From: Planctomycetales bacterium
GTDB taxonomy: Bacteria > Planctomycetota > Planctomycetia > Isosphaerales > Isosphaeraceae
NCBI GenBank assembly: GCA_027452145.1
Contig: DAIDHB010000402.1
Span: 1-51,544, forward strand
DNA length: 51,544 nt
Reading direction: 5' to 3'
Positions 18,568 to 26,177 of this stretch are shown here, piece by piece (position 1 is the first letter of the stretch; every line of letters begins with the position of its first letter). The position numbers were made by a program, and so were the translations under genes. Below the pieces are notes generated by a model. The model saw only the letters and a program-made list of their open reading frames with translations, was not told the DNA's origin and did no database searches.

Positions 18568-18759
18568 TCAGACCTGGGTGTTGATCAGCAGCAGAACGGC
18601 CGTGGCAGCGATCAGGATGCCCATGATCCAGACGCAGAGGCGGAACGAGTGCCACCAGATCCGTCGCCAGGATTCGTGCCGCGAAGCCGAGTACACCAGG
18701 CTGATCGCCACGACGAGCGGGATAATCAGCCAGTAGACCTGGACGGGGGAAAGGGTCAT
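18568..18759 (-). CDS. Small two-span membrane protein
   Basis: This 63-residue hypothetical protein has two hydrophobic segments (VYWLIIPLVVAISLVY and LCVWIMGILIAATAVLLLI) joined by a short basic/aromatic loop (SRHESWRRIWWHSF). Its ATG overlaps the stop of the upstream membrane gene by four bases (18756-18759), the strongest evidence that it is real and co-translated. No family was recognised. The pairing suggests the two membrane proteins act together. Confidence 0.7.
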   Translation of the reverse strand: MTLSPVQVYWLIIPLVVAISLVYSASRHESWRRIWWHSFRLCVWIMGILIAATAVLLLINTQV

Positions 18760-19301
18760 GCCGAGCCCTCCGCCGGGAGGCCGCCGGACGGGACCGCCGG
18801 CTCGACGGGACGCTCGGAGACCGTTTCCTCGGCGTCGAGGTAAGCCGGGCCCTCGTAGGCGTCGTAGATGGCCAGGATGTTGAGCAGCCCCGCGATGCAG
18901 GTGTAAATCGAGCCGATCTCGACCAGCTTGTTCAGCCGGCTATTCAGCGCGTTCAGGTCGATCTGGGACGGTTCGGCCAGGATGCCGCCGAGGATCGGGT
19001 TGAAGCCGAAGTAATGCAAGGTCCCCTGGATCAGCGCCGGCAGCGACGCGAGGCCGACGAAGAACTGTCCCAGGTAGTACAGGCAGAACTTCTCGGGGTT
19101 GTTGAGCGGATTGACCCAGCGCCAGTAGACGATCTTCCCCTCGCCCATCACCATGCCGAGGGTGTACAGGCCCAGGATGCAGACCGCGTACAGGATGCCC
19201 TTGCCCGTGCGTCCCTGGTAGAAATGTCCGAGTCCCGGCACGGCCCATGCCAGTAGCGCCGCCAGCGGCGGGTTTCGCAGATTCACGGTCGGCTCGCTCA
19301 T
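18756..19301 (-). CDS. DUF6677/TM2-like membrane protein
   Basis: The product is 181 residues from the ATG at 19301 (MSEPTVNLRNPPLAALLAW); a longer frame reaches 19337 but adds only a polar stretch. The core AWAVPGLGHFYQGRTGKGILY matches the TM2-like motif (Pro-Gly-x-Gly-x-x-x-Gly-x-x-x-Lys-Gly) of planctomycete proteins known to me as DUF6677. Three to four transmembrane segments follow, with a cytoplasmic-looking acidic tail. The function is unknown. The downstream small membrane protein is translationally coupled. The gene is divergent from rsmE with about 200 bases between starts. Confidence 0.7.
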   Translation of the reverse strand: MSEPTVNLRNPPLAALLAWAVPGLGHFYQGRTGKGILYAVCILGLYTLGMVMGEGKIVYWRWVNPLNNPEKFCLYYLGQFFVGLASLPALIQGTLHYFGFNPILGGILAEPSQIDLNALNSRLNKLVEIGSIYTCIAGLLNILAIYDAYEGPAYLDAEETVSERPVEPAVPSGGLPAEGSA

Positions 19302-19461
19302 CGCCCGGCTGGTGCTCCTGTCCTGGGCGCCCGGCATCCGCCGGATCGCGCCGTCGGGATCGGTCCTCGCGACCTTTCCGATGCTAGCAGAAGCCCAGCC
19401 GACCCGCCACCCCGGCCGTCCGACAGCAGGCCGCCGTGCGCCCGACGGGCCTCGGTTCGGA

Positions 19462-19467
19462 TACGAT
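19462..19467 (+). promoter_or_regulatory. Putative -10 element upstream of rsmE
   Basis: TACGAT in the context GATACGATCAG ends 37 bases before the chosen TTG start, matching the arrangement before truD. No clear -35 hexamer. Confidence 0.3.
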
Positions 19468-19504
19468 CAGACAACAGCCCCGACCAGAAGCCTGGAGCAA
19501 TGCC

Positions 19505-20218
19505 TTGGCCGACCGTTTCTTCTGCCCCGATCCGCCACGGGAGGGTCGATACCACCTGCCGCCCGAGGAAGCCCGGCACCTGACGCGCGTCTGCCGGCGC
19601 ACGCCGGGCGACCGGGTCGAGATCTTCGACGGCCGGGGATTCGCCACAACCGCCCTGATCGTCGAGGCGAAGGGCGATTCGGCGGTCCTCCAGGCCGAGG
19701 GCGAGCCCCTGCCGTCCGTCGAGCCGACGTTCCGCCTGACCCTCGCCACGGCCGTCCCGAAGGGGGACCGGTTCGACTGGATCGACGAGAAGGCGACTGA
19801 GCTCGGCGTCGAACGGCTCATCCCGGTCGTCGCCGAGCGATCGGTCGTCATTCCGCGCGAATCGAAGCTCGACCGGCTGCGGCGGTCGATCGTCGAGGCC
19901 GCCAAGCAGTGCCGCCGATCGCGGCTGATGGACCTCGATCCGCCGATGGAATGGGCCCGGCTGGTCGGGTCGTTCGCGGACTGGCCGAGGCTCCTGGCCG
20001 ACCCGGCCGGGTTGCCGTCGGCCGCCTGGCCATCCCTGCGGCGTGGCGGCGAGATCGTCCTGGCCGTCGGCCCGGAGGGGGGGCTCACCCGGGACGAGCT
20101 CGAGCGGGCCGCCGTGGCCGGCTGGATACCGATCATGTTGGGGTGTCATACGTTACGCATCGAGACCGCCGGCCTGGCCGGCTGCGCGGCGATCCTTGGC
20201 CGGGCCCCGGAGGGATGA
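19505..20218 (+). CDS. rsmE: 16S rRNA m3U1498 methyltransferase (RsmE)
   Basis: RsmE methylates N3 of U1498 in 16S rRNA, using S-adenosylmethionine. The product is 237 residues from a TTG at 19505, chosen because GGAG lies 7 bases upstream and because RFFCPDPPREGRYHLPPEEARHLTRVCR is the conserved N-terminal PUA-like start (quoted as landmarks: RFF and HLTRVLR-like). The SPOUT-type knot is represented by AVGPEGGLTRDE and MLGCHTLRIETAG, equivalent to the family GPEGG and LGxRILRxETA motifs. An upstream in-frame GTG at 19436 would add an Arg/Pro-rich stretch and is less likely. Three bases separate its stop from the TauE-like gene. Confidence 0.9.
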   Translation: MADRFFCPDPPREGRYHLPPEEARHLTRVCRRTPGDRVEIFDGRGFATTALIVEAKGDSAVLQAEGEPLPSVEPTFRLTLATAVPKGDRFDWIDEKATELGVERLIPVVAERSVVIPRESKLDRLRRSIVEAAKQCRRSRLMDLDPPMEWARLVGSFADWPRLLADPAGLPSAAWPSLRRGGEIVLAVGPEGGLTRDELERAAVAGWIPIMLGCHTLRIETAGLAGCAAILGRAPEG

Positions 20219-20221
20219 GGG

Positions 20222-20683
20222 ATGACGGATTACCTGGAGGCGGCCAGGATGCTGGCTGTCGGGCTGGCGGCGGGGGTACTGAGCGGCCTCTTCGGCGTCG
20301 GCGGCGGGCTGGTGATCGTCCCGGCCCTGATTGTCCTTTTCGGATTCCCCCTGCACACCGCGACGGGCACGTCATTGTTCGTGATCCTCTTCCCGACGGG
20401 CCTGCTGGGCGTGCTGGAATACTGGAACAAGGGGAACATCCGTCCGATTGCGGGCCTCTGGATCGCGCTGGGGCTGTTCCTCGGCGCATTCGTGGGAGCC
20501 CGATTCGCGCAGCGGCTGCCGGCGGTGACGATGCAGCGGCTCTATGCCGTCTTCATGCTGGGCGTCGCGGCGTATTTCCTGCTGGTCCCGCCGCGGTCGC
20601 CCACCGGCCGGGCGCAGACCGACGCCAGGCCCGTCCCGCCCGACGCGGCTGCCGGACAGCCGGGGTCTCACGCCGTCCACTGA
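20222..20683 (+). CDS. Half-size TauE/SafE (TSUP) membrane protein
   Basis: The product is 153 residues with about four transmembrane segments. VGLAAGVLSGLFGVGGGLVIVPAL is the hallmark of the TauE/SafE (TSUP) anion transporter family, and HTATGTSLFVILF follows as in the first half of full-length members. Full-length proteins have two such repeats in about 250 residues. Only one is present here, so a dimer would be needed to build a complete transporter. The tail after the last helix is Pro/Ala-rich and overlaps the convergent VOC gene by 16 bases. It lies three bases after rsmE and is likely co-transcribed, without obvious functional relation. Substrate (sulfite, sulfonate or other) cannot be assigned. 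Confidence 0.75.
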   Translation: MTDYLEAARMLAVGLAAGVLSGLFGVGGGLVIVPALIVLFGFPLHTATGTSLFVILFPTGLLGVLEYWNKGNIRPIAGLWIALGLFLGAFVGARFAQRLPAVTMQRLYAVFMLGVAAYFLLVPPRSPTGRAQTDARPVPPDAAAGQPGSHAVH

Positions 20684-21081
20684 CCGCCGGACTTGTCCTG
20701 GTAGATCGACCAGACGTAGCCGTCGGGATCCTTCAGGGCGAATTCGCGCCAGCCCCACTGCTGGTCGGCGGGCTCGCCGGAGACGCTCAGAAGCGCGCCG
20801 GCCTCGAGACAATGATCGTAGAAGGCATCGACGTCCGGGACCTGGATCTGGAGGTGGATCCCGACGCCGACCCGCGTGTCGGCGAACTCCTGCGCGTGGG
20901 GCTCCTGGGGGTGGAGCATCAGCGTGAAGTGGCCGATGCGGAGGATCGCCAGCGAGTACGGGGCGTTCTCGTGCTCGGCATGGATCTGGACGACGTCGGC
21001 GCCGACGACCTCGTTGTAGAACTCCATCGACTTGCGCACGTCCCTGACGTACAGGAAGACGCTCGTGACACGGGCCGTCAT
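20668..21081 (-). CDS. VOC-family (glyoxalase/bleomycin resistance-like) protein
   Basis: This 137-residue protein has the vicinal oxygen chelate fold. The two beta-alpha-beta-beta-beta halves begin VTSVFLYVRDVRKSMEFYNEVVGADVV and IHLQIQVPDVDAFYDHCLEAGA (landmarks). The C-terminal WREFALKDPDGYVWSIYQ is the usual DPDGN/Y-x-x-x-x-x-Q element. Candidate metal ligands are His near HFTLMLHP, His in GIHLQIQV and Glu in WREFAL. The substrate is unknown; members include glyoxalases, dioxygenases and antibiotic-binding proteins. The C-terminus overlaps the TauE-like gene tail to tail. Confidence 0.8.
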   Translation of the reverse strand: MTARVTSVFLYVRDVRKSMEFYNEVVGADVVQIHAEHENAPYSLAILRIGHFTLMLHPQEPHAQEFADTRVGVGIHLQIQVPDVDAFYDHCLEAGALLSVSGEPADQQWGWREFALKDPDGYVWSIYQDKSGGQWTA

Positions 21082-21611
21082 TCCACTAACCCTCCTGTTC
21101 GACGGTCGGCAAGGGGCGGCGGACCGGGCCGAGGCCGGCGCTCGGGCCGCCCGCTCGGCCGGCCGGCCTCGCGCGGGGCGCTCGAGACCGCCGCACGTCC
21201 GTGTGCGAAAGTCCGGGCCTCACCCTTCCGACCGGTTCGCCCCGTCGCGGCCGGCGCGAGCGATGGGCATTTCCGGGAGATTAACCCGAAGCTCGCATCC
21301 TGACAACGGTAACCCCGCGGGACATCCGGCCGGTCGTTCGACGACCGCCGTCGGCAATCGACTCCGCGGTTCGGGCAGAATCGCCGGACCGAATTGCATC
21401 TGGAACGTCGGGCGCGATATGATGAACGTGGTTCCGATCCGGGCGCCCGACCGGCCTCCCGCGTCCCGTCGCGCAGGCCGACCGGCCCGTCGGATCGGCC
21501 GGCTACCGAGGAATGCACTCCCCCGATTCCCGCATCCCGACCGCGGGGCTCGGGTCCCTGGCGGCGTCCCGAGTCTGCATCGGCCGGCCCAGCGGAGGTA
21601 AACGCGACGTC
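21082..21611. other. Intergenic region between divergent VOC and STAS genes
   Basis: 530 bases without a supportable gene. A promoter candidate for the STAS gene lies at 21394-21423. Confidence 0.5.
21394..21423 (+). promoter_or_regulatory. Putative promoter of the STAS gene
   Basis: TTGCAT (21394-21399) and TATGAT (21418-21423) are 18 bases apart. The -10 is close to consensus, the -35 weak. The leader to the STAS ATG would be about 180 bases. Confidence 0.35.
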
Positions 21612-21974
21612 ATGTCAGCCTTCAGCACACAGGACCGAGACGACGCCCTGATCGTCAAGTTCGAGGCGGCCGGCGGGCTCAACGACTTCCGGAACAACGC
21701 CTTGCGCGACGCCCTGTACGAACTGGTCCAGAACCGCCCCAATCCCCTCCTGGCGGTCGACCTCCAGAAAGTGGATTTCCTGTCCAGTTCCGGCGTCGCC
21801 ATCCTCGTCGGACTCAAGCGCCGCGTCGATACCCACAACGGCAAGCTCGTGTTCTATCACGTCCAGCCCGTCGTCCGCGACCTCCTGTCGGTCATGAAGC
21901 TCGACCGATTCTTCACCATCGCCGAGGACGAGACTCCGGCGCTCGCCGCCCTCCGTCCGCTCCCCACGGCTTAA
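21612..21974 (+). CDS. STAS-domain protein (anti-sigma factor antagonist-like)
   Basis: This 120-residue single-domain protein resembles SpoIIAA/RsbV-type anti-anti-sigma factors, which bind a kinase/anti-sigma partner and are switched off by serine phosphorylation. VDLQKVDFLSSSGVAILVGLKR contains the Asp-x-Ser-Ser/Ser-Gly segment with the phosphorylatable serine preserved, and KLVFYHVQPVVRDLLSVMKLDRFF is the usual last strand-helix unit. The ATG at 21612 is preceded by GGAGGT about 12 bases upstream; further upstream frames read as noise. No kinase, phosphatase or sigma factor gene is adjacent, so its partner is encoded elsewhere. Confidence 0.85.
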   Translation: MSAFSTQDRDDALIVKFEAAGGLNDFRNNALRDALYELVQNRPNPLLAVDLQKVDFLSSSGVAILVGLKRRVDTHNGKLVFYHVQPVVRDLLSVMKLDRFFTIAEDETPALAALRPLPTA

Positions 21975-22330
21975 TCGGCTCGTCCGCTTTCCTCGAACCC
22001 CAGGATTCTCCAGTCTCCCAAGTCGCATGAAGTCCGGTTTGGCCGGGCGACGATGGAGAGAGTCGGGCGGAGTGTCCGTTGTCCGTCGTCCGTGGTCCGT
22101 CGAGCCGTGAGGCTCTCGGCCGCCGGTCGACCCGATCCGCCCCCTCGGCCGACGCGCCCGATCATGGCGCGTCGCGAACGGATCCGGGGACAATGGGCGA
22201 CGGATCACGGACCACCCAACAGATCGATCCAGTCCAGCGGAGGGCGGCTTCCGGGGCGTCGGTGCGGCCGAGGCGGTGATCGCCGATCGGTCCGACGCGC
22301 CGCCATGAGCTGCCGGGGAGGGAGTCTTCC
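21975..22330. other. Intergenic region with heptamer repeats
   Basis: 356 bases with no supportable gene. It contains the four heptamers at 22074-22101 and an inverted copy of ACGGACCAC near 22206-22216. Confidence 0.5.
22074..22101. repeat. Four tandem heptamers GTCCGTN
   Basis: GTCCGTT, GTCCGTC, GTCCGTG and GTCCGTC follow one another without gaps. The constant six bases and variable seventh resemble short tandemly repeated repetitive sequences seen in some bacterial intergenic regions. Confidence 0.8.
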
Positions 22331-24028
22331 ATGAGATGCAAGCGGCGGCGCTCCGACCGGTACGAGTCCACCCGGCGGAAGCATGCGACACAACCCGAGT
22401 CCCTGGAGAGCCGCATTGTGCTCTCCACGGCCCTGCCGTCGTACCTGGCCCCGTGGCTTCCGACCGACCTGCCGGTGCAGAATCCGATCACCCATCAGGC
22501 CGAGATGTACCAGGTCTCGAGCCTCAACGCCGCGAATCCGAATAGCCCGCTCTATTCCAATAGCGGCAAGGTCGTCTCGGGGACGGATCGCGCCGGCGAC
22601 CTCTGGACCATCACGGTCCACGGCCCCGGGCGGGCGATCGTCACCGACACGACGCCCAATGACGGCGTCCTGCACGACGATATCGCCACGATCCAGCTCG
22701 TCGGCACCAGCATCAAGAACACTTATGTCACGGGCACGGTCCGCCCCTCGGCGAGCACCTTCACGACGGGCGTCATCCCGTTCAACCAGTTGATCGCCAC
22801 GTCCGGCGTCCGGTCGATCGAGCTGAACAACTTCACCCTGACCAACCAGGTCTCGCCGGCGGTCAACCAGCCGACGGGCATCTTCCTCTACGGCGGCGTG
22901 CGCACGCTGTCGTTCAACGGCATCATCGCGCAGCTCGATAGCGCGTCCACCACGACGCCTTACCAGGTCGTGATCGGCAGCGGCAACGTCCCGCTGAAAT
23001 ACTCGCCGTCGATCTACGTCAACTCCATCCAGGACCTGGTCTACAACAGCTCGTCCACCACGGTGCCGACGACGCCGATCACGTCGCCCACGGTGCAGTT
23101 CGTCATCAACGGGACGGTCCAGAACTTCGACATCCTCTCGGCGACGCAGGGCCCGATCCTGGCGGGCTATCAGTTCGCATTCCCCGTCGTGGGGACGACC
23201 GGACGCACGGCCGTCCAGGCGATGGCGGTCAAGAACCTCAACGTGCACGGCTCGGCCGTCAACTTCACTGTCTCGCGGAGCGCCCAGCCGTTCACCAACA
23301 CGGGCAGCGGCGTCGCCTATATCCACCACGCCGCGTTCGGCGGGGTGTCCGATGCCGTCGGCCTCGACGTCAACGGGCCGATCAACACCCTGAAGTTCAA
23401 GCGGGGCCTCGGTAATCCCAGCGGCGTCAGCACGGCGTACACCTCCACCGGCCAGGCGCTGCCGGCGACCCAGTACGGCTATACCGAGGGCTCGACGGGC
23501 TATCCGGCGACGGGACTGCTCGGGGGCGTGGTGAGCGCCAGCCGCATCCACCGGCTGGAGGTCGGGGCGGCGAACTCGTTCGTGCAGACGGCCCAGAATC
23601 CGCTGTTCATCCAGTCGCGCGAGCAGGGCTTCCCGTACTACCAGGCGACGCCCGGCTATGCCCTGACGAACGCCATCATCGCCACGTCGGGGTCGATCGA
23701 CAGCGCCTCGATCACCGGCTCGGCGCAGAACTCCGAGATCAAGACGGGGTTCAGCTACCCGACCTACGTCCAGGGTCTCGAGGCGACCCGCGGCAGCAGC
23801 CGGATCCGCCGCCTGCGGATGGACGGCAGCCTGGTGAGCAGCGACATCTCGGCGAGCTTCCGCCCGGCCAACGCGCATTATTCCCGCCTGACCGGCACGG
23901 CCGGGGACGGCTCCATCACCGGGACGGTCACCGGCTCGGCGATCAGTACGGATGGGACAACTGGCCTCGGCAACACGGGTGCCGGCGTCTTTGCCCGGCA
24001 TCTTCGCGGCCGGCTGCCGGCCGTCTGA
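22331..24028 (+). CDS. Large planctomycete surface/secreted protein, function unknown
   Basis: This 565-residue protein has a basic N-terminus (MRCKRRRSDRYESTRRKH) followed by PESLESRIVLSTALP. This resembles the planctomycete LEPR-xLL-type export/anchor motif (LExRxxLS). The rest is rich in Thr, Ser, Gly, Asn and Val with alternating hydrophobic residues, for example VRSIELNNFTLTNQVSPAV, VQFVINGTVQNFDIL and AMAVKNLNVHGSAVNFTV. It looks like a beta-helix or beta-solenoid built of rungs predicting 'motif-gap-motif' strands. No catalytic motif was recognised. The ATG follows GGGAGGGAG at a short distance. The C-terminus (FARHLRGRLPAV) is basic. A GC-rich hairpin follows the stop. Confidence 0.75.
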   Translation: MRCKRRRSDRYESTRRKHATQPESLESRIVLSTALPSYLAPWLPTDLPVQNPITHQAEMYQVSSLNAANPNSPLYSNSGKVVSGTDRAGDLWTITVHGPGRAIVTDTTPNDGVLHDDIATIQLVGTSIKNTYVTGTVRPSASTFTTGVIPFNQLIATSGVRSIELNNFTLTNQVSPAVNQPTGIFLYGGVRTLSFNGIIAQLDSASTTTPYQVVIGSGNVPLKYSPSIYVNSIQDLVYNSSSTTVPTTPITSPTVQFVINGTVQNFDILSATQGPILAGYQFAFPVVGTTGRTAVQAMAVKNLNVHGSAVNFTVSRSAQPFTNTGSGVAYIHHAAFGGVSDAVGLDVNGPINTLKFKRGLGNPSGVSTAYTSTGQALPATQYGYTEGSTGYPATGLLGGVVSASRIHRLEVGAANSFVQTAQNPLFIQSREQGFPYYQATPGYALTNAIIATSGSIDSASITGSAQNSEIKTGFSYPTYVQGLEATRGSSRIRRLRMDGSLVSSDISASFRPANAHYSRLTGTAGDGSITGTVTGSAISTDGTTGLGNTGAGVFARHLRGRLPAV

Positions 24029-24060
24029 GCCGACGAGGCCGCCCAATCATCAAGCTGCGA

Positions 24061-24098
24061 ACGCCCCGGGGACGGATCGAGCGATTCCCCCGGGGCGT
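24061..24098. terminator. GC-rich hairpin between convergent genes
   Basis: Arms ACGCCCCGGGG (24061-24071) and CCCCGGGGCGT (24088-24098) pair perfectly around a 16-base loop. It lies between the stop of the surface protein gene and that of fabH, the expected place for a bidirectional terminator. No strong T-run follows on either side. Confidence 0.6.
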
Positions 24099-24169
24099 CT
24101 TGCTGCGCCGGCGAATTCCGCGCGGTGCGCGGGGCGAGGCCTCCTCGGCCGAGGAACCGGTGGGCCCGA

Positions 24170-25270
24170 TCACCACCGCCAGAGCGCGGTGCCCCAGTTC
24201 AACCCGGCGCCGAAGCCGGAGGTCAACAGCAGGTCGCCGCGGCGGATGCCGCCCTGCTGATACAGCTCATCGAGCGCGATCGGGATCGAGCCCGCCGAGG
24301 TGTTTCCGTAGCGCTCCAGGTTCTTGAAAACGGAGTCGCGCGGGAAGCCCAGCACGTCCGTCGCGGCGTGGATGATCCGGACGTTGGCCTGGTGCGGGAT
24401 GAACCAGCGGACGTCGCGGACCTGGGTCCCGGCATGCCCGAGCACGGCGAGGCTCGAATCGGCCAGGATGCGGACCGCCCACTTGAACACCGCCCGTCCG
24501 TCCATGGTGAGGAAGTGCAGGCCCTGCTCGAGCGCCGCCGCCGACGGCGGGATCCGGCTGCCGCACGCCGGCCGGCTCAGGAGGTCTCCGCCGGAGCCGT
24601 CCGAGCCGAGCTGATAGGACACCAGCCCCTGGTCGGGCTCGCCCGGACCGAGCAAAACCGCGCCGGCCCCGTCGCCGAACAGTGGGAAGCTCTTCTGGTC
24701 CCCCGGGTTGATCACCCGGCTGTTGCAGTCGCCGCCGACGACCAGGGCGCATCGGCTGTTCCCCGTGCCGACGAACTGCGCCGCGATCACCAGCGCAAAG
24801 ACGAATCCCGCGCATGCCGCCTGGACGTCGAACGCCGGACACGACAGCTTCAACTGGTCCTGCACCAGGTTGGCCGTCGAGGGGAAGGCCATGTCCGGGG
24901 TGAATGTCGCCAGCACCAGCAGGTCGACCTCGCCCGGATCACGGCCGGCGGCCCGCAGGCAGCGGATCGCCGCCTGGGTACAGAGGTCGCTCGTCGCCTG
25001 GTGAGGCATCGCGAACCGTCGCTCGTGAATCCCCGTCCGGTTGACGATCCATTCCGGGTCGAACCCGTGGCTTCGCTGAAGGTCGTGATTGCTCACGACC
25101 AGCTCGGGGACATAGCTCCCGGTGCCGAGGATCCGGATGCCCGGCAACGACTGGGGGCGGGGCAGGGGGTGGGACTGGCCATTGGCGCTCGCCGACGGCC
25201 TTCTCGGCTCATCCGAAGCTGGAGATTGCCGATCCGCGTGAGCCGGGTTGCCCACTCGATCATTTGGCAT
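24170..25270 (-). CDS. fabH: 3-oxoacyl-ACP synthase III (FabH-like)
   Basis: FabH condenses an acyl-CoA starter with malonyl-ACP to start fatty acid synthesis. The 366-residue product carries the full thiolase-fold triad: Cys153 in VQAACAGFVFAL, His293 in WFIPHQANVRI and Asn323 in RYGNTSAGSIPIAL. ILGTGSYVPELVVSN (from about residue 47) and WIVNRTGIHERR are the conserved N-terminal landmarks. The usual length is about 320-330. The extra 45 N-terminal residues from the ATG at 25270 are Pro/Ser/Arg-rich and no Shine-Dalgarno is seen, so the real start could be downstream. No other fab genes are near. It may be housekeeping or a specialised KAS III for unusual lipids. Confidence 0.88.
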   Translation of the reverse strand: MPNDRVGNPAHADRQSPASDEPRRPSASANGQSHPLPRPQSLPGIRILGTGSYVPELVVSNHDLQRSHGFDPEWIVNRTGIHERRFAMPHQATSDLCTQAAIRCLRAAGRDPGEVDLLVLATFTPDMAFPSTANLVQDQLKLSCPAFDVQAACAGFVFALVIAAQFVGTGNSRCALVVGGDCNSRVINPGDQKSFPLFGDGAGAVLLGPGEPDQGLVSYQLGSDGSGGDLLSRPACGSRIPPSAAALEQGLHFLTMDGRAVFKWAVRILADSSLAVLGHAGTQVRDVRWFIPHQANVRIIHAATDVLGFPRDSVFKNLERYGNTSAGSIPIALDELYQQGGIRRGDLLLTSGFGAGLNWGTALWRW

Positions 25271-25677
25271 GGCGATCACTGCAAGGAATGGTAGAGCGGG
25301 GCCGCCCAGTCGGCAGGCGGCGGGAGACGGACGACGTCGGGCGGCTGGGGGACCGTCGTGCCCCGAGGGCATCCCACGGTCGGCTGCCGCCCCCGACCGG
25401 AGTCGCCCGACCGGGAAAACGTGCCGGCGACGCGAGCGAATGAGGCGAGAGGCCCGCCCCCCGGCCCCTGCCACCTCCGGTTGCATCCGGAAGGTACTGA
25501 ATATAATGGGTCGCGTGGATGGTGACCAGACCAAAGCGCGCCCGGGTCCTGGTCCCCTGGTCAGGTCAGGGCCACGGCGCCTCCGGTCGCACCGGCGGCG
25601 TACAAGTCGTGCGGCGCTTTTCCCCCGGCGGGAAGGCGTCGGCGCGAGAGAGAACCTGGCGCACGGGAGGGGAATCG
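25271..25677. other. Intergenic region between fabH and the next plus-strand gene
   Basis: 407 bases between divergent genes, with the divergent promoter candidate near 25481-25530. No supportable gene. Confidence 0.5.
25497..25507. promoter_or_regulatory. A+T-rich -10 element(s), possibly divergent promoters
   Basis: A perfect TATAAT (25502-25507) on the plus strand would serve the gene at 25678; the nearby TTGCAT is only 15 bases upstream. On the minus strand, TATATT with TGGTCA 17 bases upstream could serve fabH. Confidence 0.35.
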
Positions 25678-26118
25678 ATGGGTGCACACGAAATCCGGCT
25701 GCGCGGCGGCTGGGAATGCCGGCCGTGGGCCGACTCGTCGGCGGCCTCGGCTCGCCTGTCACTGCCGACCAGGTGGGGCGATTTCCCGGCCGGGCGCCTC
25801 CGACTCTCACGGCAATTCCAGCGTCCGCCTCAGGCCCCGGACGAGCCCGCCGCGCTCCTGGTCCGGGGATCGCCGGGCATCCGCTCGATCACGCTCAACG
25901 GCACCCCCTTGCCAGTCCCGCCGCCGGGAGTCGACGCATTCGATGTCCCTCTCGGGACCCTCGGCCCCCGAAACGTGCTGGTGCTGGAAGTCGACCCGCC
26001 CCCTGGTCCGGCCGACTGGGGCCTGATCAACCTGGCCTTCGGGACCGCCGGACTCCCGGTCGAGGCGGCCGAGCCTCGGCAGTCCCCTGGCGAGAATCCG
26101 CCCGTGGACCTAGAATGA
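25678..26118 (+). CDS. Hypothetical protein, beta-sandwich (GH2-type sugar-binding-like)
   Basis: The product is 146 residues from the ATG at 25678, supported by a strong GGGAGGGG about 5 bases upstream. The sequence LRLSRQFQRPPQAPDEPAALLV, ITLNGTPLPV, FDVPLGTLGPRNVLVLEVDPP (each quoted as separate strands) resembles the jelly-roll domain at the N-terminus of GH2-type glycosidases. There the pattern is 'RRFQRP ... LNG ... F.VPL..L...N.L.LEV'. It lacks any catalytic domain. No signal peptide is seen. The stop overlaps an in-frame ATG of the next frame (ATGA at 26115-26118). The assignment is by pattern only. Confidence 0.6.
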   Translation: MGAHEIRLRGGWECRPWADSSAASARLSLPTRWGDFPAGRLRLSRQFQRPPQAPDEPAALLVRGSPGIRSITLNGTPLPVPPPGVDAFDVPLGTLGPRNVLVLEVDPPPGPADWGLINLAFGTAGLPVEAAEPRQSPGENPPVDLE

Positions 26119-26177
26119 TTCCAATTCCTCGCGACAGGCTCGCCCGAAAACCGCGACCTCCGACAGATGCCACCCCC

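Noticed and set aside
22205..24046. 613-residue open frame opposite the surface protein
   Set aside because: Arg/Asp/Gly-rich with no recognisable motif; the plus strand has the LExR motif, ribosome-binding site and strand pattern.
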